From contig JALNWA010000001.1 of the NCBI GenBank assembly GCA_023231115.1, forward strand, positions 124,001 to 188,000: a stretch of DNA of 64,000 bases, given 5' to 3'. The position numbers were made by a program, and so were the translations under genes. Origin of the DNA: Candidatus Altimarinota bacterium. GTDB lineage: Bacteria; Patescibacteriota; Gracilibacteria; UBA1369; LOWO2-01-FULL-3. The notes below the pieces were generated by a model. That model saw only the letters and a list, made by a program, of their open reading frames with translations, had not been told where the DNA came from and made no database searches. Of the stretch, positions 33,214 to 41,691 are shown one piece after another. Positions within the stretch are counted from its first letter, which is position 1. Every line of letters begins with the position of its first letter.

Positions 33214-35298
33214 ATGACAAAATTTATGCAAAAATTTACAACGTCACTTGTGACACTTGCTGTGTTGCTAGGACAAACTGTTGGAGCTTTCGCAGGGTTA
33301 TCATTTGTAGTTGCTGACAAAGCGCTTGCCGGTGGAGGAGGCCTTCCAGCGAAGATAAATTCTTCTTCAGTTACAGAAACAAACGGAACCTACCATATTA
33401 ACTATTGTACTGATGTACAAGGTTATCTTACTGTAGGCGTTTACCAAGCGGTTGGCACAACTTCTTCAAAGAAAGTTGCCATTATCGCTGACAATATGAA
33501 TACATTGGCTCAATGTTCATATGTTATTTGGGACGGCAAATACGGCGACCAAAACGAAGTCGGAACAAAAGGAAACAAGGTTCCAGACGGTCAATATTTC
33601 TATGGAATTACCTTAGACGGTATTTCTCCAAACTCATACGGATCAGCTTACACAGCTGATTGGCTTACTGTAAAAACAACAGTAATAACGGACGGTATCA
33701 AGCCTAGAACAGACGACAACACAACCTACACTGATATATTCACGGATTACACAGATTCAGACGTAAAAATCACTGATGTATCTATTAAAAACAAGTCTTT
33801 CGACCCTTCAGACGACCAAGAGGCAAAAATCACTTTCACGCTTAATGAAAGCGCAAAAGTCACTTTGACAATCGAAGATGAGGACGATGACGAAGTCGTT
33901 ACCCTTATTGACGAAGATTCATATTCAAAAGGCGAACACAGCGTCAAATGGGACGGTGAGGACGAATGGGGCGATATCGTTGACGAAGGTGATTACACAT
34001 ACATTTTGAAAGCCGTTTCAGGAAGCGAAAGAGACACTGAAACAGGTACTTTGAGAGTAAAAGAAGGTGCTGTTAACGACGATAGCGAAGATCCTCGTAT
34101 ACAAGACGTTTTCATTACAAAAGATGATTTTGACTCAGACGCAAACGAATCTACATACATTGTTTATACGCTTACAGCTGAGGCTGACGTGACTGTCATA
34201 ATATACGACGAAAGGGGAAATGGTGTTGTGAAAATCGAGGACGAAAGCGACAAACCTGCAGGAACATACTCAATAAAATGGAACGGTGAAGACGCTGACA
34301 ATAAAGAAGACGGTACATACAAATACAAGATTTACGCTGAAAATTCTGAAGGAAAAGCCTCAAAAGAGGGAACAATCAAAATTTCAGAAGATTCAAAAAC
34401 AAGCGGTAAACCAAACATCTACAAAGACAGCGCGGACGAAGGTCTTTATGACCCTTCAGAAGGGGATTTAAACATCAAATTCAGGCTTGATAAAGACGCG
34501 GACGTCACTATCGAAATTCGTGACGGAGACTCTGTTTTAGCCACAATTATCGATGACGAAGAGCTTCTTGAAGGTACAAATTCTGTAAACTGGGACGGAC
34601 TTGATAAATACGACGAAGCTCTAGAAGAAGGCCTATACCAATACAAAATTATAGCCGCAAACAACAAAGGTAAAGACATTGAATTAGGATCATTCATGAT
34701 CACAGATTCTGCAACATATAAATATGCCGACAGTTGTGGTTCATTCAAAGATATGACAGACGACGAAGCTTATTGTGAAGCCGTCCAGTGGGCATACAAT
34801 AGCGGAATATTCTCAGGATACAACGATGGTTCATTTAAACCTCAAAAATCGCTTACTCGTGCTGAAGCATTGAAAGTAATCCTTGAATCACAAAACCTAC
34901 AAATCGCAAGCGCGAAAGGTCAAAACTTTGGATTTAATGACGTTGATAAATACGCTTGGTATACATCATATTTGAAAACAGCCTTGGATCTTGGAATAGT
35001 CCACGGTTACGACGATGGATCCTTCAGACCAAATTCAACAATCTCAAGAGTTGAAGCATTGGCAATGTTATTGAACACAGCGGAAGTGGTTTCGAATGTT
35101 GTTGTTCCTACAAACACTTACGGACAGCCATATTACGACACACCAAACACGAAAAATACAAAATGGTATATGAGTTATGTATGGTTTGCGAAAGAATATG
35201 ATCTTACGGAAAACGAATATTATTTCTACCCTGACTCAAAAATGACTCGTGGAGAAATGGCCGACATGCTTTACAGATTGTATCAAGCAGGATTCTAA
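33214..35298 (+). CDS. SLH surface protein with FlgD-like Ig repeats (694 aa)
   Basis: Signal peptide at residues 1-40 (SLVTLAVLLGQTVGAFAG). It is followed by about four FlgD-Ig-like repeats (WDGEDEWGDIVDEGDYTYIL, WNGEDADNKEDGTYKYKIYA, WDGLDKYDEALEEGLYQYKI) with unusually many Asp and Glu residues. Three SLH domains occupy about 500-694 (SGYNDGSFKPQKSLTRAEAL, HGYDDGSFRPNSTISRVEAL, YPDSKMTRGEMADMLYRL). It is a paralog of the two large genes at 16.9-22.3 kb, here on the opposite strand. It has a strong promoter and terminator of its own, so it may be an abundant envelope protein. Confidence 0.91.
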   Translation: MTKFMQKFTTSLVTLAVLLGQTVGAFAGLSFVVADKALAGGGGLPAKINSSSVTETNGTYHINYCTDVQGYLTVGVYQAVGTTSSKKVAIIADNMNTLAQCSYVIWDGKYGDQNEVGTKGNKVPDGQYFYGITLDGISPNSYGSAYTADWLTVKTTVITDGIKPRTDDNTTYTDIFTDYTDSDVKITDVSIKNKSFDPSDDQEAKITFTLNESAKVTLTIEDEDDDEVVTLIDEDSYSKGEHSVKWDGEDEWGDIVDEGDYTYILKAVSGSERDTETGTLRVKEGAVNDDSEDPRIQDVFITKDDFDSDANESTYIVYTLTAEADVTVIIYDERGNGVVKIEDESDKPAGTYSIKWNGEDADNKEDGTYKYKIYAENSEGKASKEGTIKISEDSKTSGKPNIYKDSADEGLYDPSEGDLNIKFRLDKDADVTIEIRDGDSVLATIIDDEELLEGTNSVNWDGLDKYDEALEEGLYQYKIIAANNKGKDIELGSFMITDSATYKYADSCGSFKDMTDDEAYCEAVQWAYNSGIFSGYNDGSFKPQKSLTRAEALKVILESQNLQIASAKGQNFGFNDVDKYAWYTSYLKTALDLGIVHGYDDGSFRPNSTISRVEALAMLLNTAEVVSNVVVPTNTYGQPYYDTPNTKNTKWYMSYVWFAKEYDLTENEYYFYPDSKMTRGEMADMLYRLYQAGF

Positions 35299-35330
35299 AC
35301 TATCTATCGAAAGAATATTGGAGAGCAAAA

Positions 35331-35358
35331 GCGCCCCCTCAAAAGGGCGTTTTTTTTT
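35331..35358 (+). terminator. Intrinsic terminator of the 694-aa SLH gene
   Basis: CGCCC (35332-35336) and GGGCG (35345-35349) form a GC-rich stem around an 8-nt loop, directly followed by nine T residues. Confidence 0.85.
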
Positions 35359-35375
35359 GCAACGAAAGGGTGATT

Positions 35376-35551
35376 GTTAATAGTACAAAAGATTTTTGAA
35401 TGATAAATATGGCCGGCTGAAAATAGTTTCCTTAAGCGCATTACGTTCTCTTAATTTAAACATTGGTCTTAGGTAAAAGAAGTCTAAGCTTAAGGGGACT
35501 ATTTTAAGCCGGCCATTCAAAGATTTTTCAAAAATCTTTTGTACTATTAAC
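35376..35551. repeat. Fold-back element, copy C (longest arms)
   Basis: Arms of 62 and 64 nt (35376-35437 and 35488-35551) pair along most of their length. The outer 25 bases are identical, then a short bubble, then GGCCGGCT and further matches. They enclose a core of exactly 50 nt (35438-35487). Read on the minus strand the core starts TTAGACTTCTTTT and ends GAACGTAATGC, one change from the consensus at each end. It lies between the SLH gene and the YtxH-like gene. Confidence 0.75.
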
Positions 35552-35595
35552 ATCTTTTGTTGTAAAATAAACTTACTCATTAACCTTATTCAACT

Positions 35596-35967
35596 ATGTT
35601 CAAAGGATTAAAAGGACTTATTGCAGGCCTACTTGCAGGAACGGCAGTCGGTATTTTATTTGCGCCAAAAAAAGGTGAAGAAACCCGCAACAAAATTAAA
35701 TCTGAGATTAAAAGAGGAGGCACGGGACTCAGCGCAGTGAAAGAAACTTTGGAAGGCGTCGGAAAAGACATCGGCGGAACATGCAACGAATGCATGGAAG
35801 ACGAAAGAGTAAAAAAATATGCAAACATGGCAAAAAAAGAAGCAAAAGAATTGATCAATAAGAATGTCTCAAAAAGCACGATAAATAAAGCAAAAAAGAC
35901 TTTCAACAACGCAAAGAAATTCACACAAAACGCTGTAAATAAAGTGGAAAAAGTTTTCAAAAAATAA
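35596..35967 (+). CDS. YtxH-domain protein
   Basis: A 123-residue protein with one N-terminal membrane helix (GLIAGLLAGTAVGILFAPKK), which is the YtxH-family signature including the 'LFAPKKGEETR' turn. A lysine-rich helical tail of about 90 residues follows, likely cytoplasmic and possibly coiled coil. YtxH proteins are stress-associated and otherwise uncharacterised. Two closely spaced cysteines (CNECMED) are unusual for the family. Confidence 0.85.
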   Translation: MFKGLKGLIAGLLAGTAVGILFAPKKGEETRNKIKSEIKRGGTGLSAVKETLEGVGKDIGGTCNECMEDERVKKYANMAKKEAKELINKNVSKSTINKAKKTFNNAKKFTQNAVNKVEKVFKK

Positions 35968-35975
35968 GAATAGGA

Positions 35976-36941
35976 TTACACAAGCCGTTTAATACCCATC
36001 CATTTTCCTGAATAAAATCCATTATCCAAGCTTTTTTTTGCCTGACTTTCCTGATCAAGAAAAAATGCTTTTCCTGCAGGAAATTTCTCGACTCTTTTGC
36101 CTTTAATCATCCAATCTCTTTTTTCTTCAGACCATTCTCGTTCAACAATTCCAGCCTCAACTTCACTCGCCTCGACAGCCAAAATATCTTGCGGAGTTCT
36201 AATCTTTTTTGCAAGATCCTCCACAGAAAAATTCTCTTCATTAAAAGTAACTGATTTTCTTCCTTTTTCTTTCAAGAAATTGCAAAACGCATCTATAAAT
36301 TTCAAGCGTTGATCTTCGCTCAAAAAATCAAAACCATTTTTCGCCCCTTCATAACGTCCGACCGATAATCCACATCCTCTAATGATTGCCTTGATGCCAT
36401 TATTTCTATATTTCTCTTCCATTGCTTCTTCAAAACGGCTGCCAAATCCTGTGCCGGAAATCTCCATTTTAGCGTCATCATGTTCCACAAAAATACCATT
36501 TTTAGTGAAATGGATAATTCTTTTGAAGTGTCCGACAATTTGTCCATTTGAATCAACAATATCCATATTAATAAGAGTGCTTGTTCTAAGGAAAAATCCT
36601 GTTTTATCAATTTCAGAGTTTTTTTCAATAATAGACAATGTCTCGTAACGCCTTTCTGTTTCAGCAGAATTCAATTCATTAACTTCGACATTTGCAACTC
36701 TGTACCCAGTTTCAGGATCTGAATATTTAAATAAATTTTTCAAATTAATTCCACCACCAAGCCCCAAACTTTCTCTAATTTGGTCTGCCTGTTTCGAATC
36801 ATTAATACGGCTGGCCTGTTCAGCCTTCAAGTCATCCTCCGCAGTTAGATCTGTCGGTTGTTTGTCTGACGATACAGCATCAGCTGGGGCTACGATCTCT
36901 GAGTGTTCATCTAAACCTTTAATATCTTCACTTTCTGCCAT
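35976..36941 (-). CDS. Hypothetical protein, 321 aa
   Basis: I do not recognise this cytoplasmic protein. The first 65 residues are acidic and low in complexity. The middle is a beta-rich domain (RRYETLSIIEKNSEID ... VGHFKRIIHFTKNGIFVEHD), which is followed by a helical segment that ends with GKAFFLDQESQAKK. The C-terminus is SGKWMGIKRLV. A diverged copy of just this C-terminal end is found about 1.7 kb downstream next to purD, so a paralog once existed there. It starts divergently from the gene at 37037. Confidence 0.55.
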   Translation of the reverse strand: MAESEDIKGLDEHSEIVAPADAVSSDKQPTDLTAEDDLKAEQASRINDSKQADQIRESLGLGGGINLKNLFKYSDPETGYRVANVEVNELNSAETERRYETLSIIEKNSEIDKTGFFLRTSTLINMDIVDSNGQIVGHFKRIIHFTKNGIFVEHDDAKMEISGTGFGSRFEEAMEEKYRNNGIKAIIRGCGLSVGRYEGAKNGFDFLSEDQRLKFIDAFCNFLKEKGRKSVTFNEENFSVEDLAKKIRTPQDILAVEASEVEAGIVEREWSEEKRDWMIKGKRVEKFPAGKAFFLDQESQAKKSLDNGFYSGKWMGIKRLV

Positions 36942-37036
36942 AACTTATAATTACAAATTACGTAATTATACCATAAACATGATACTATTGCCAGACACAA
37001 CATAATCTGTTATCGTAGGCTCTTAACTTTTCAAGC

Positions 37037-37525
37037 ATGCCAGAAGGTATCGAAAATCCGCGCGTAATTTATGTCCCAATTTCACCTGGTTTCCCTGATG
37101 AACGATATGCAAGCTTTTTTGCGGAAGCTGTAGAAGGCGGATTATTTGATGCGGCGGTAATTGAAACATACATGTCTGGTGGGGTGGGGGGCATGTCATA
37201 TCAGGAGGGGGTGCCTTTTCATACTTTCGGGGAAATCAATATGGTTTCTAGAGCTTCACAGCACATTCCCACTTTTCTTGTACCACAAGCACATCAAGAA
37301 CAAAAATATCCACGCAGGAACGATGGGCCGGAATTAGCTGGAGGGATAGCCTTGGAGACAGCTTATTCTGGTGTAGCAGACATAGTCGTGTCAAAAATAA
37401 TTGAGGTGCTGAAACGCAATCGTGACCCGCAGGAAGTTATCGCAGAAGTACGCGAATATTTTCGCCAAAGACAGTGGCCCCTTCCTTTTCGCAAATGTCG
37501 CGAAGGCGAAACATGGACAAGATAA
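37037..37525 (+). CDS. Stand-alone asparaginase C-terminal-like domain
   Basis: The 162-residue protein resembles the C-terminal half of type I L-asparaginases. VIYVPISPGFPDERYASF matches the 'YPGF' strand, AAVIETYMSGGVGG the 'VLEGFGAGNVP' loop, VSRASQHIPTFLVPQ the 'A..GIPVVVTSQ' strand, and ADIVVSKIIEVLKRN the final helix. The N-terminal catalytic domain with the threonine nucleophiles is absent, so it is probably not an active asparaginase by itself. No partner domain is encoded beside it. This assignment is from pattern only. Confidence 0.45.
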   Translation: MPEGIENPRVIYVPISPGFPDERYASFFAEAVEGGLFDAAVIETYMSGGVGGMSYQEGVPFHTFGEINMVSRASQHIPTFLVPQAHQEQKYPRRNDGPELAGGIALETAYSGVADIVVSKIIEVLKRNRDPQEVIAEVREYFRQRQWPLPFRKCREGETWTR

Positions 37526-37598
37526 AAAAATGGCAATTGACTCTTTTGCTATCTTGAATAACTAAATTGTTCACAAGCTAGCACTCCTGCCGTCCTTA

Positions 37599-37618
37599 AG
37601 CCCAAAACGGGGCAAATT
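37599..37618 (+). terminator. Possible weak terminator
   Basis: GCCC and GGGC flank a 6-nt loop and are followed by AAATTTTT, about 75 bases after the stop of the asparaginase-like gene. Confidence 0.35.
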
Positions 37619-37678
37619 TTTATTAACGTATACGTTGAATTACAAAGCAAAAGTTAATTACGTAAATCGTAGTAAACC

Positions 37679-37744
37679 CTATGCAAGTCTTTTAATGCCC
37701 GTCCATTTTCCAGTAATTTCCAACGTATCTTCTTCTCTGCCAAC
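37679..37744 (-). pseudogene. C-terminal remnant of a paralog of the 321-aa gene
   Basis: A 21-codon frame ending in TAG reads ...ITGKWTGIKRLA, against YSGKWMGIKRLV at the end of the 321-aa protein (8 of the last 11 residues equal, about three quarters of bases). No start or upstream homology is visible because purD occupies the adjoining sequence. It is best seen as a gene remnant left by deletion or by purD region rearrangement. Confidence 0.4.
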
Positions 37745-37748
37745 AACT

Positions 37749-39068
37749 TCATCTTATCCCTCGAATCTCCTTCATCATCTCCACTCTCTTCTCAATCAAC
37801 TCCACAGTTCCGATATCCTTCCTGTGAAACACAGGCCCTTTTATCAAATTAACGCCTTCCTCGGCCAACTTCTCTGCAGAAGCCAAATCATCTCCGATGC
37901 CGACAACCGCGACAGCCCTTGAGCCAGCCAAATAAAGGCCGTCCTCTTTTTCATCAACAGATCCAAAATAAACTTTAACCCCGTCAGGCATTTTGCCGAC
38001 CTCGATTTTTTCTCCTTTTACGGCCGTATCCGGATATCCATTTGGCACCGCATATTTGCAAACAGTTGCCTTATTTTCGAATTCAATTTTTACATTATTT
38101 AAATCCCCGATAATTATACTTTCGCAAATTTCCACGAAATCACTCTTCAAAAGCGGCAATACATTCATCGCTTCAGGATCACCAAAACGAGCATTGTATT
38201 CAATCAATCTCACCCCATCTTTCACTGCAATAAATCCTCCATACATCACTCCTTTGAAATGACTTTGAGTTTCTTGTTTCAAAGCTTTCGCGACAAGTCT
38301 TGTGATGTCGGAAGCCTTTATCAAATCACTTTCCGTCAAAAACGGAAGACTGTGATTTTCGCATGAATAAGTTCCCATTCCGCCTGTGTTTGGGCCTTTA
38401 TCGCCTTCAAAAGCGCGTTTGTGATCTTGCACCGCCGGCATATCTTTCGTATTTTCTCCGTCGCAAAAACTCATCAAACTAAATTCCTGTCCGATAAGTT
38501 TTTCCTCAATTACGACTTTTCCACATTCCAATAAACATTCCTTCGCATAAGAAAAACCCTCAGCTGTATCAGCCAAATGGTCTCCTGAAACTTTCACTCC
38601 TTTCCCGCCTTTTAGTCCGTCAGCCTTCACAACAAAATTTCCCTCAAGTGACTGCAAAAATTCCATCATTCCATCTTCAGCAAAAAACACTTTAAATTTT
38701 GGATTGCCATCAATTGCATATTTTTCAAGCAAATTTCTTGTAAAAGATTTTGAAGATTCAAGGCGTCCGACAGTCTGCAGTGGGCTTGCGCTTTTGATCC
38801 CTATTTCAAGCAACATATCAGTAATTCCATAAGCAATAGGAGCCTCCGGTCCGACAAATGCAAAATCCGGTTTCACTTTATTTGCAAATTCTCTTATAGC
38901 TTCTTTATCGCATACATCGGCCAATAAATAATCAGTCGCAATTTTTGCAAGTCCGGGATTTTTAGTTTTTCCCACAACAAAAATTTCGGGTTTTTGAGGA
39001 CTTCGCAAAAAAGTTTCAGCAATGCTGTGTTCCCTCGCACCGTTTCCCAGTAGCAGAATTTTTTTCAT
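37749..39068 (-). CDS. purD: Phosphoribosylamine--glycine ligase
   Basis: Second step of purine synthesis, joining glycine to phosphoribosylamine. The N-terminus ILLLGNGAREHSIAETF and the ATP-grasp motifs KADGLKGGKGVKV, GPNTGGMGTYS and EYNARFGDPEAM are diagnostic; 439 residues is a normal length. It is the last gene of the minus-strand run folD-purF-purD, 10 bases after purF, which makes its substrate. Confidence 0.96.
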   Translation of the reverse strand: MKKILLLGNGAREHSIAETFLRSPQKPEIFVVGKTKNPGLAKIATDYLLADVCDKEAIREFANKVKPDFAFVGPEAPIAYGITDMLLEIGIKSASPLQTVGRLESSKSFTRNLLEKYAIDGNPKFKVFFAEDGMMEFLQSLEGNFVVKADGLKGGKGVKVSGDHLADTAEGFSYAKECLLECGKVVIEEKLIGQEFSLMSFCDGENTKDMPAVQDHKRAFEGDKGPNTGGMGTYSCENHSLPFLTESDLIKASDITRLVAKALKQETQSHFKGVMYGGFIAVKDGVRLIEYNARFGDPEAMNVLPLLKSDFVEICESIIIGDLNNVKIEFENKATVCKYAVPNGYPDTAVKGEKIEVGKMPDGVKVYFGSVDEKEDGLYLAGSRAVAVVGIGDDLASAEKLAEEGVNLIKGPVFHRKDIGTVELIEKRVEMMKEIRGIR

Positions 39069-39078
39069 GCCACAAAAT

Positions 39079-40593
39079 TTATATTGTAAGATTTAATTGA
39101 TCCTCAAGTTCTTCTTTCAAAAATCCGTCATCGCCTGTTCCGTCGCGTTCGCAAGATCTTGAATATTCCTGATTCTCAAGCACTTCTTCGCTCACATCTC
39201 CGGTCGGATATTTTCCATTAATACAGGCCATGCACATATTTTTGATTTTAGGATTTTCTTTTAGACATGAAGTCAAAACGTCATTAACATCAGAATAAAT
39301 CAATTCATCCGCTCCAAGAAATTTACGAATTTCTTCCGTGGTGTGGCTTGCCGCAATAAGCTCTTTCCTCGAAGGCATGTCGACTCCATAAAGACACGGA
39401 TTTATAACAGGAGGATAATAAGACGCAAAATAAACTTTCTTCGCGCCGGCCTCTCTCACCATTTGAATAATTTGTTTTGAAGTATTTCCTCGCACAATAC
39501 TGTCATCAACCAAAAGCACATTTTTGCCTTTTAAGACCAAGGGCATCGCATTCAATTTATATTTAATAGATTTTTTTCGAATTTTTTGCCCCGGCATAAT
39601 GAATGTTCGACCGATATATCTGTTTTTCACAAGCCCTTCCGCGTATTTAAGTTCAAGCTCATCCGCGACCGCAAACGCCGCAGTTCTTGAAGAATCAGGA
39701 ATAGGAACAACAATATCGATATCGAGTTTTGCCGCTTTTATTTTCTTAGCAATTTTTACTCCCATATTATTTCTTGCCTGATAAACTGAAATATTATTTA
39801 AAATTGAATCAGGTCTGGCGAAATAAACATATTCAAAAATACAAGGCGTAAATTCTTCATCAGCAATTTTTTTGCAGTGGATTTTTCTGTCTTTTTCTTC
39901 AATAAAAATCGCTTCGCCCGCCTCAACATCTTTGACAATTTCAAATCCCAAAATATCAAGAGTCACAGATTCTGAAGCGAAAATATAATCAATAGTCATG
40001 CCATTATCTCTCTTTCCGAAAAGAAGCGGACGAATTCCATGCGGATCCCTGAACCCGACCATTCCTTGTTTTGCAATATACGCAACAACGCTATAAGAAC
40101 CTTTTGCCCTTTTATAAACACTTTCGACAGCTTTCCAAATATTACTCGGAGTAATCCCGTTTTCCGGATTTTGTTTTGATAAAGATTTTGTAAAAAGATT
40201 TAAAATAACTTCAGCATCGCAATCTGAATTAACGTGTCTTTGATCCTTTTCAAATAATTCTTTTTTTAATTCAAATGCATTGAAAACATTTCCATTGTGC
40301 GCGAGCATTACTCCATAAGGAGAGGGCCCCAAAAATGGCTGTGCGTCCTCTTTTGAGCCGGCACCAATCGTTGAATATCTTGTGTGTCCGATACCTGCAT
40401 ACCCTGTGAGTTTTTTCATGTGTCTCGTATGGAAAACATCTTTCACAAGACCTGAATCTTTTCTTACGTGAAATTTTCCGTCATAAGTAATCATTCCGGT
40501 CGCGTCTTGTCCGCGATGTTGCAAAGTGACAAGTCCGTCGTATACATCTTGAGCGATATAATCGTGTCCAAAAACTCCAAGTACTCCGCACAT
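39079..40593 (-). CDS. purF: Amidophosphoribosyltransferase
   Basis: Commits PRPP to purine synthesis using glutamine. The nucleophile is Cys2 in MCGVLGVFGHD, with no propeptide. The PRPP loop is VLLVDDSIVRGNTSKQI. Cysteines in FTPCIFEY, NPCLYGVD and CMACINGKYP fit the four ligands of the [4Fe-4S] cluster known from the Bacillus-type enzyme. It starts 12 bases after folD, and 504 residues is the expected size. It acts just before purD. Confidence 0.96.
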   Translation of the reverse strand: MCGVLGVFGHDYIAQDVYDGLVTLQHRGQDATGMITYDGKFHVRKDSGLVKDVFHTRHMKKLTGYAGIGHTRYSTIGAGSKEDAQPFLGPSPYGVMLAHNGNVFNAFELKKELFEKDQRHVNSDCDAEVILNLFTKSLSKQNPENGITPSNIWKAVESVYKRAKGSYSVVAYIAKQGMVGFRDPHGIRPLLFGKRDNGMTIDYIFASESVTLDILGFEIVKDVEAGEAIFIEEKDRKIHCKKIADEEFTPCIFEYVYFARPDSILNNISVYQARNNMGVKIAKKIKAAKLDIDIVVPIPDSSRTAAFAVADELELKYAEGLVKNRYIGRTFIMPGQKIRKKSIKYKLNAMPLVLKGKNVLLVDDSIVRGNTSKQIIQMVREAGAKKVYFASYYPPVINPCLYGVDMPSRKELIAASHTTEEIRKFLGADELIYSDVNDVLTSCLKENPKIKNMCMACINGKYPTGDVSEEVLENQEYSRSCERDGTGDDGFLKEELEDQLNLTI

Positions 40594-40604
40594 ATTTTTT
40601 TTGA

Positions 40605-41462
40605 TTAAGGAATATTGTTTAGACGTTTCGCCGCGTGAACAGTATTTAGCATAAGACAGGCAACAGTCATAGGTCCGGCTCCGCCCGGAACAGGAGTGAT
40701 ATAACTTGCTTTTTTTGAAACATTTTCGAAGTCTACGTCTCCCGTAATTTTTCCATTCTCCATTCTGTTAAATCCTATATCAAAAACAATTACGCCGTCC
40801 TTTACCATGTCAGCGGTAATCAAATTTCTTTTGCCGACACCGACGCACAAAATATCGGCATTTCTTGTGTGAGCCGCCAAATCTTTTGTATGAATGTGGC
40901 ACACGGTCACCGTCGCATCTCTATTTAAAAACATAGTTGCAAGTGGCTTTCCTACGATATTACTGTGGCCGACGACAACGACTTCTTTTCCTTCAACGGG
41001 AATTTTATAATGTTCAATCATTTTAATAATTCCAAGTGGAGTGCATGGAACCAAGTCTTCGAAGTCGGTACTCAGGAACATTTTCCCAAGGTTGTAAGCC
41101 GTAAATCCGTCTACGTCTTTTTTTGGATTAATGGCGCGAATAACGTCGGGAACAAAAATATGTTTTGGAACAGGTAGTTGAACTAAAATTCCATGAACCA
41201 TTTCGTCCAAATTTAACTCCTCAATTTTCTGAATTAATTGCGCAGTTGTAACATCTTCTTCAAAATCAAATTGTTCCCATGCAATGCCGGTCTCCGCGCA
41301 AGCAAGCTGTTTTTGCTTTATATATGAAAGAGATGCAGGATTTTTCCCTACAAGAATTACGGCGAGCTTCGGCAAAATATGATGAATTTCAAGTCCGCTA
41401 ACTTCATCTTTTAGCTTAAGTAGCATTTCCTTCGCAACCTTTCGCCCGTCTAAAAGTTGCAT
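40605..41462 (-). CDS. folD: Methylenetetrahydrofolate dehydrogenase/cyclohydrolase
   Basis: Bifunctional one-carbon enzyme providing 10-formyl-THF for purine ring closure, consistent with co-transcription with purF and purD. Start at the ATG at 41462 (MQLLDGRKVAKEML), 285 residues. The catalytic Lys is in SLSYIKQKQL, the Rossmann motif is VVVGHSNIVGKPLA, and the C-terminal motif reads PGGAGPMTVACL, where most family members have GGVGPMT. The in-frame extension up to 41507 would cross the promoter's transcription start and is not used. Confidence 0.95.
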   Translation of the reverse strand: MQLLDGRKVAKEMLLKLKDEVSGLEIHHILPKLAVILVGKNPASLSYIKQKQLACAETGIAWEQFDFEEDVTTAQLIQKIEELNLDEMVHGILVQLPVPKHIFVPDVIRAINPKKDVDGFTAYNLGKMFLSTDFEDLVPCTPLGIIKMIEHYKIPVEGKEVVVVGHSNIVGKPLATMFLNRDATVTVCHIHTKDLAAHTRNADILCVGVGKRNLITADMVKDGVIVFDIGFNRMENGKITGDVDFENVSKKASYITPVPGGAGPMTVACLMLNTVHAAKRLNNIP

Positions 41463-41483
41463 AATTTTTGAATAAAAAATAAA

Positions 41484-41545
41484 TGGCTTCAGAGATATTG
41501 TCTCCAAAGCTATTTCATAATAACTTTACTGAAGCCAATCGTCAA
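41484..41545 (-). promoter_or_regulatory. Promoter and dyad upstream of folD-purF-purD
   Basis: On the minus strand TTGACG (41545-41540) and TATTAT (41522-41517) are 17 bases apart. GGCTTCAG within the spacer and CTGAAGCC (41491-41484) form an inverted repeat that straddles the -10 box and start point. This geometry suggests an operator. The second arm is followed by a T-rich run just before the start codon, but the first arm is upstream of the start point and would not be in the transcript. Confidence 0.55.
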
Positions 41546-41691
41546 TAAAACCTTTGGTCTAAGTGTTCTAAAATCTTGGAACTGATGACAAAATCGCAAT
41601 ATTCGAATATACTTCTATCAGAAGTTCGTACAAGAACCAGTTGTGCGAAATGATAAAAAAACGATACATACTAATCCTCAAAAACATTAAT

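Noticed and set aside
33214-35298. CRISPR or other short direct repeats in the repeat-rich surface genes
   Set aside because: The repetition is at protein-domain level with diverged DNA; no regularly spaced identical repeats were seen.
41463-41691. Purine, THF or ZTP riboswitch before folD
   Set aside because: None of the conserved sequence blocks of these riboswitches is present, and the promoter lies too close to the start codon to leave room.
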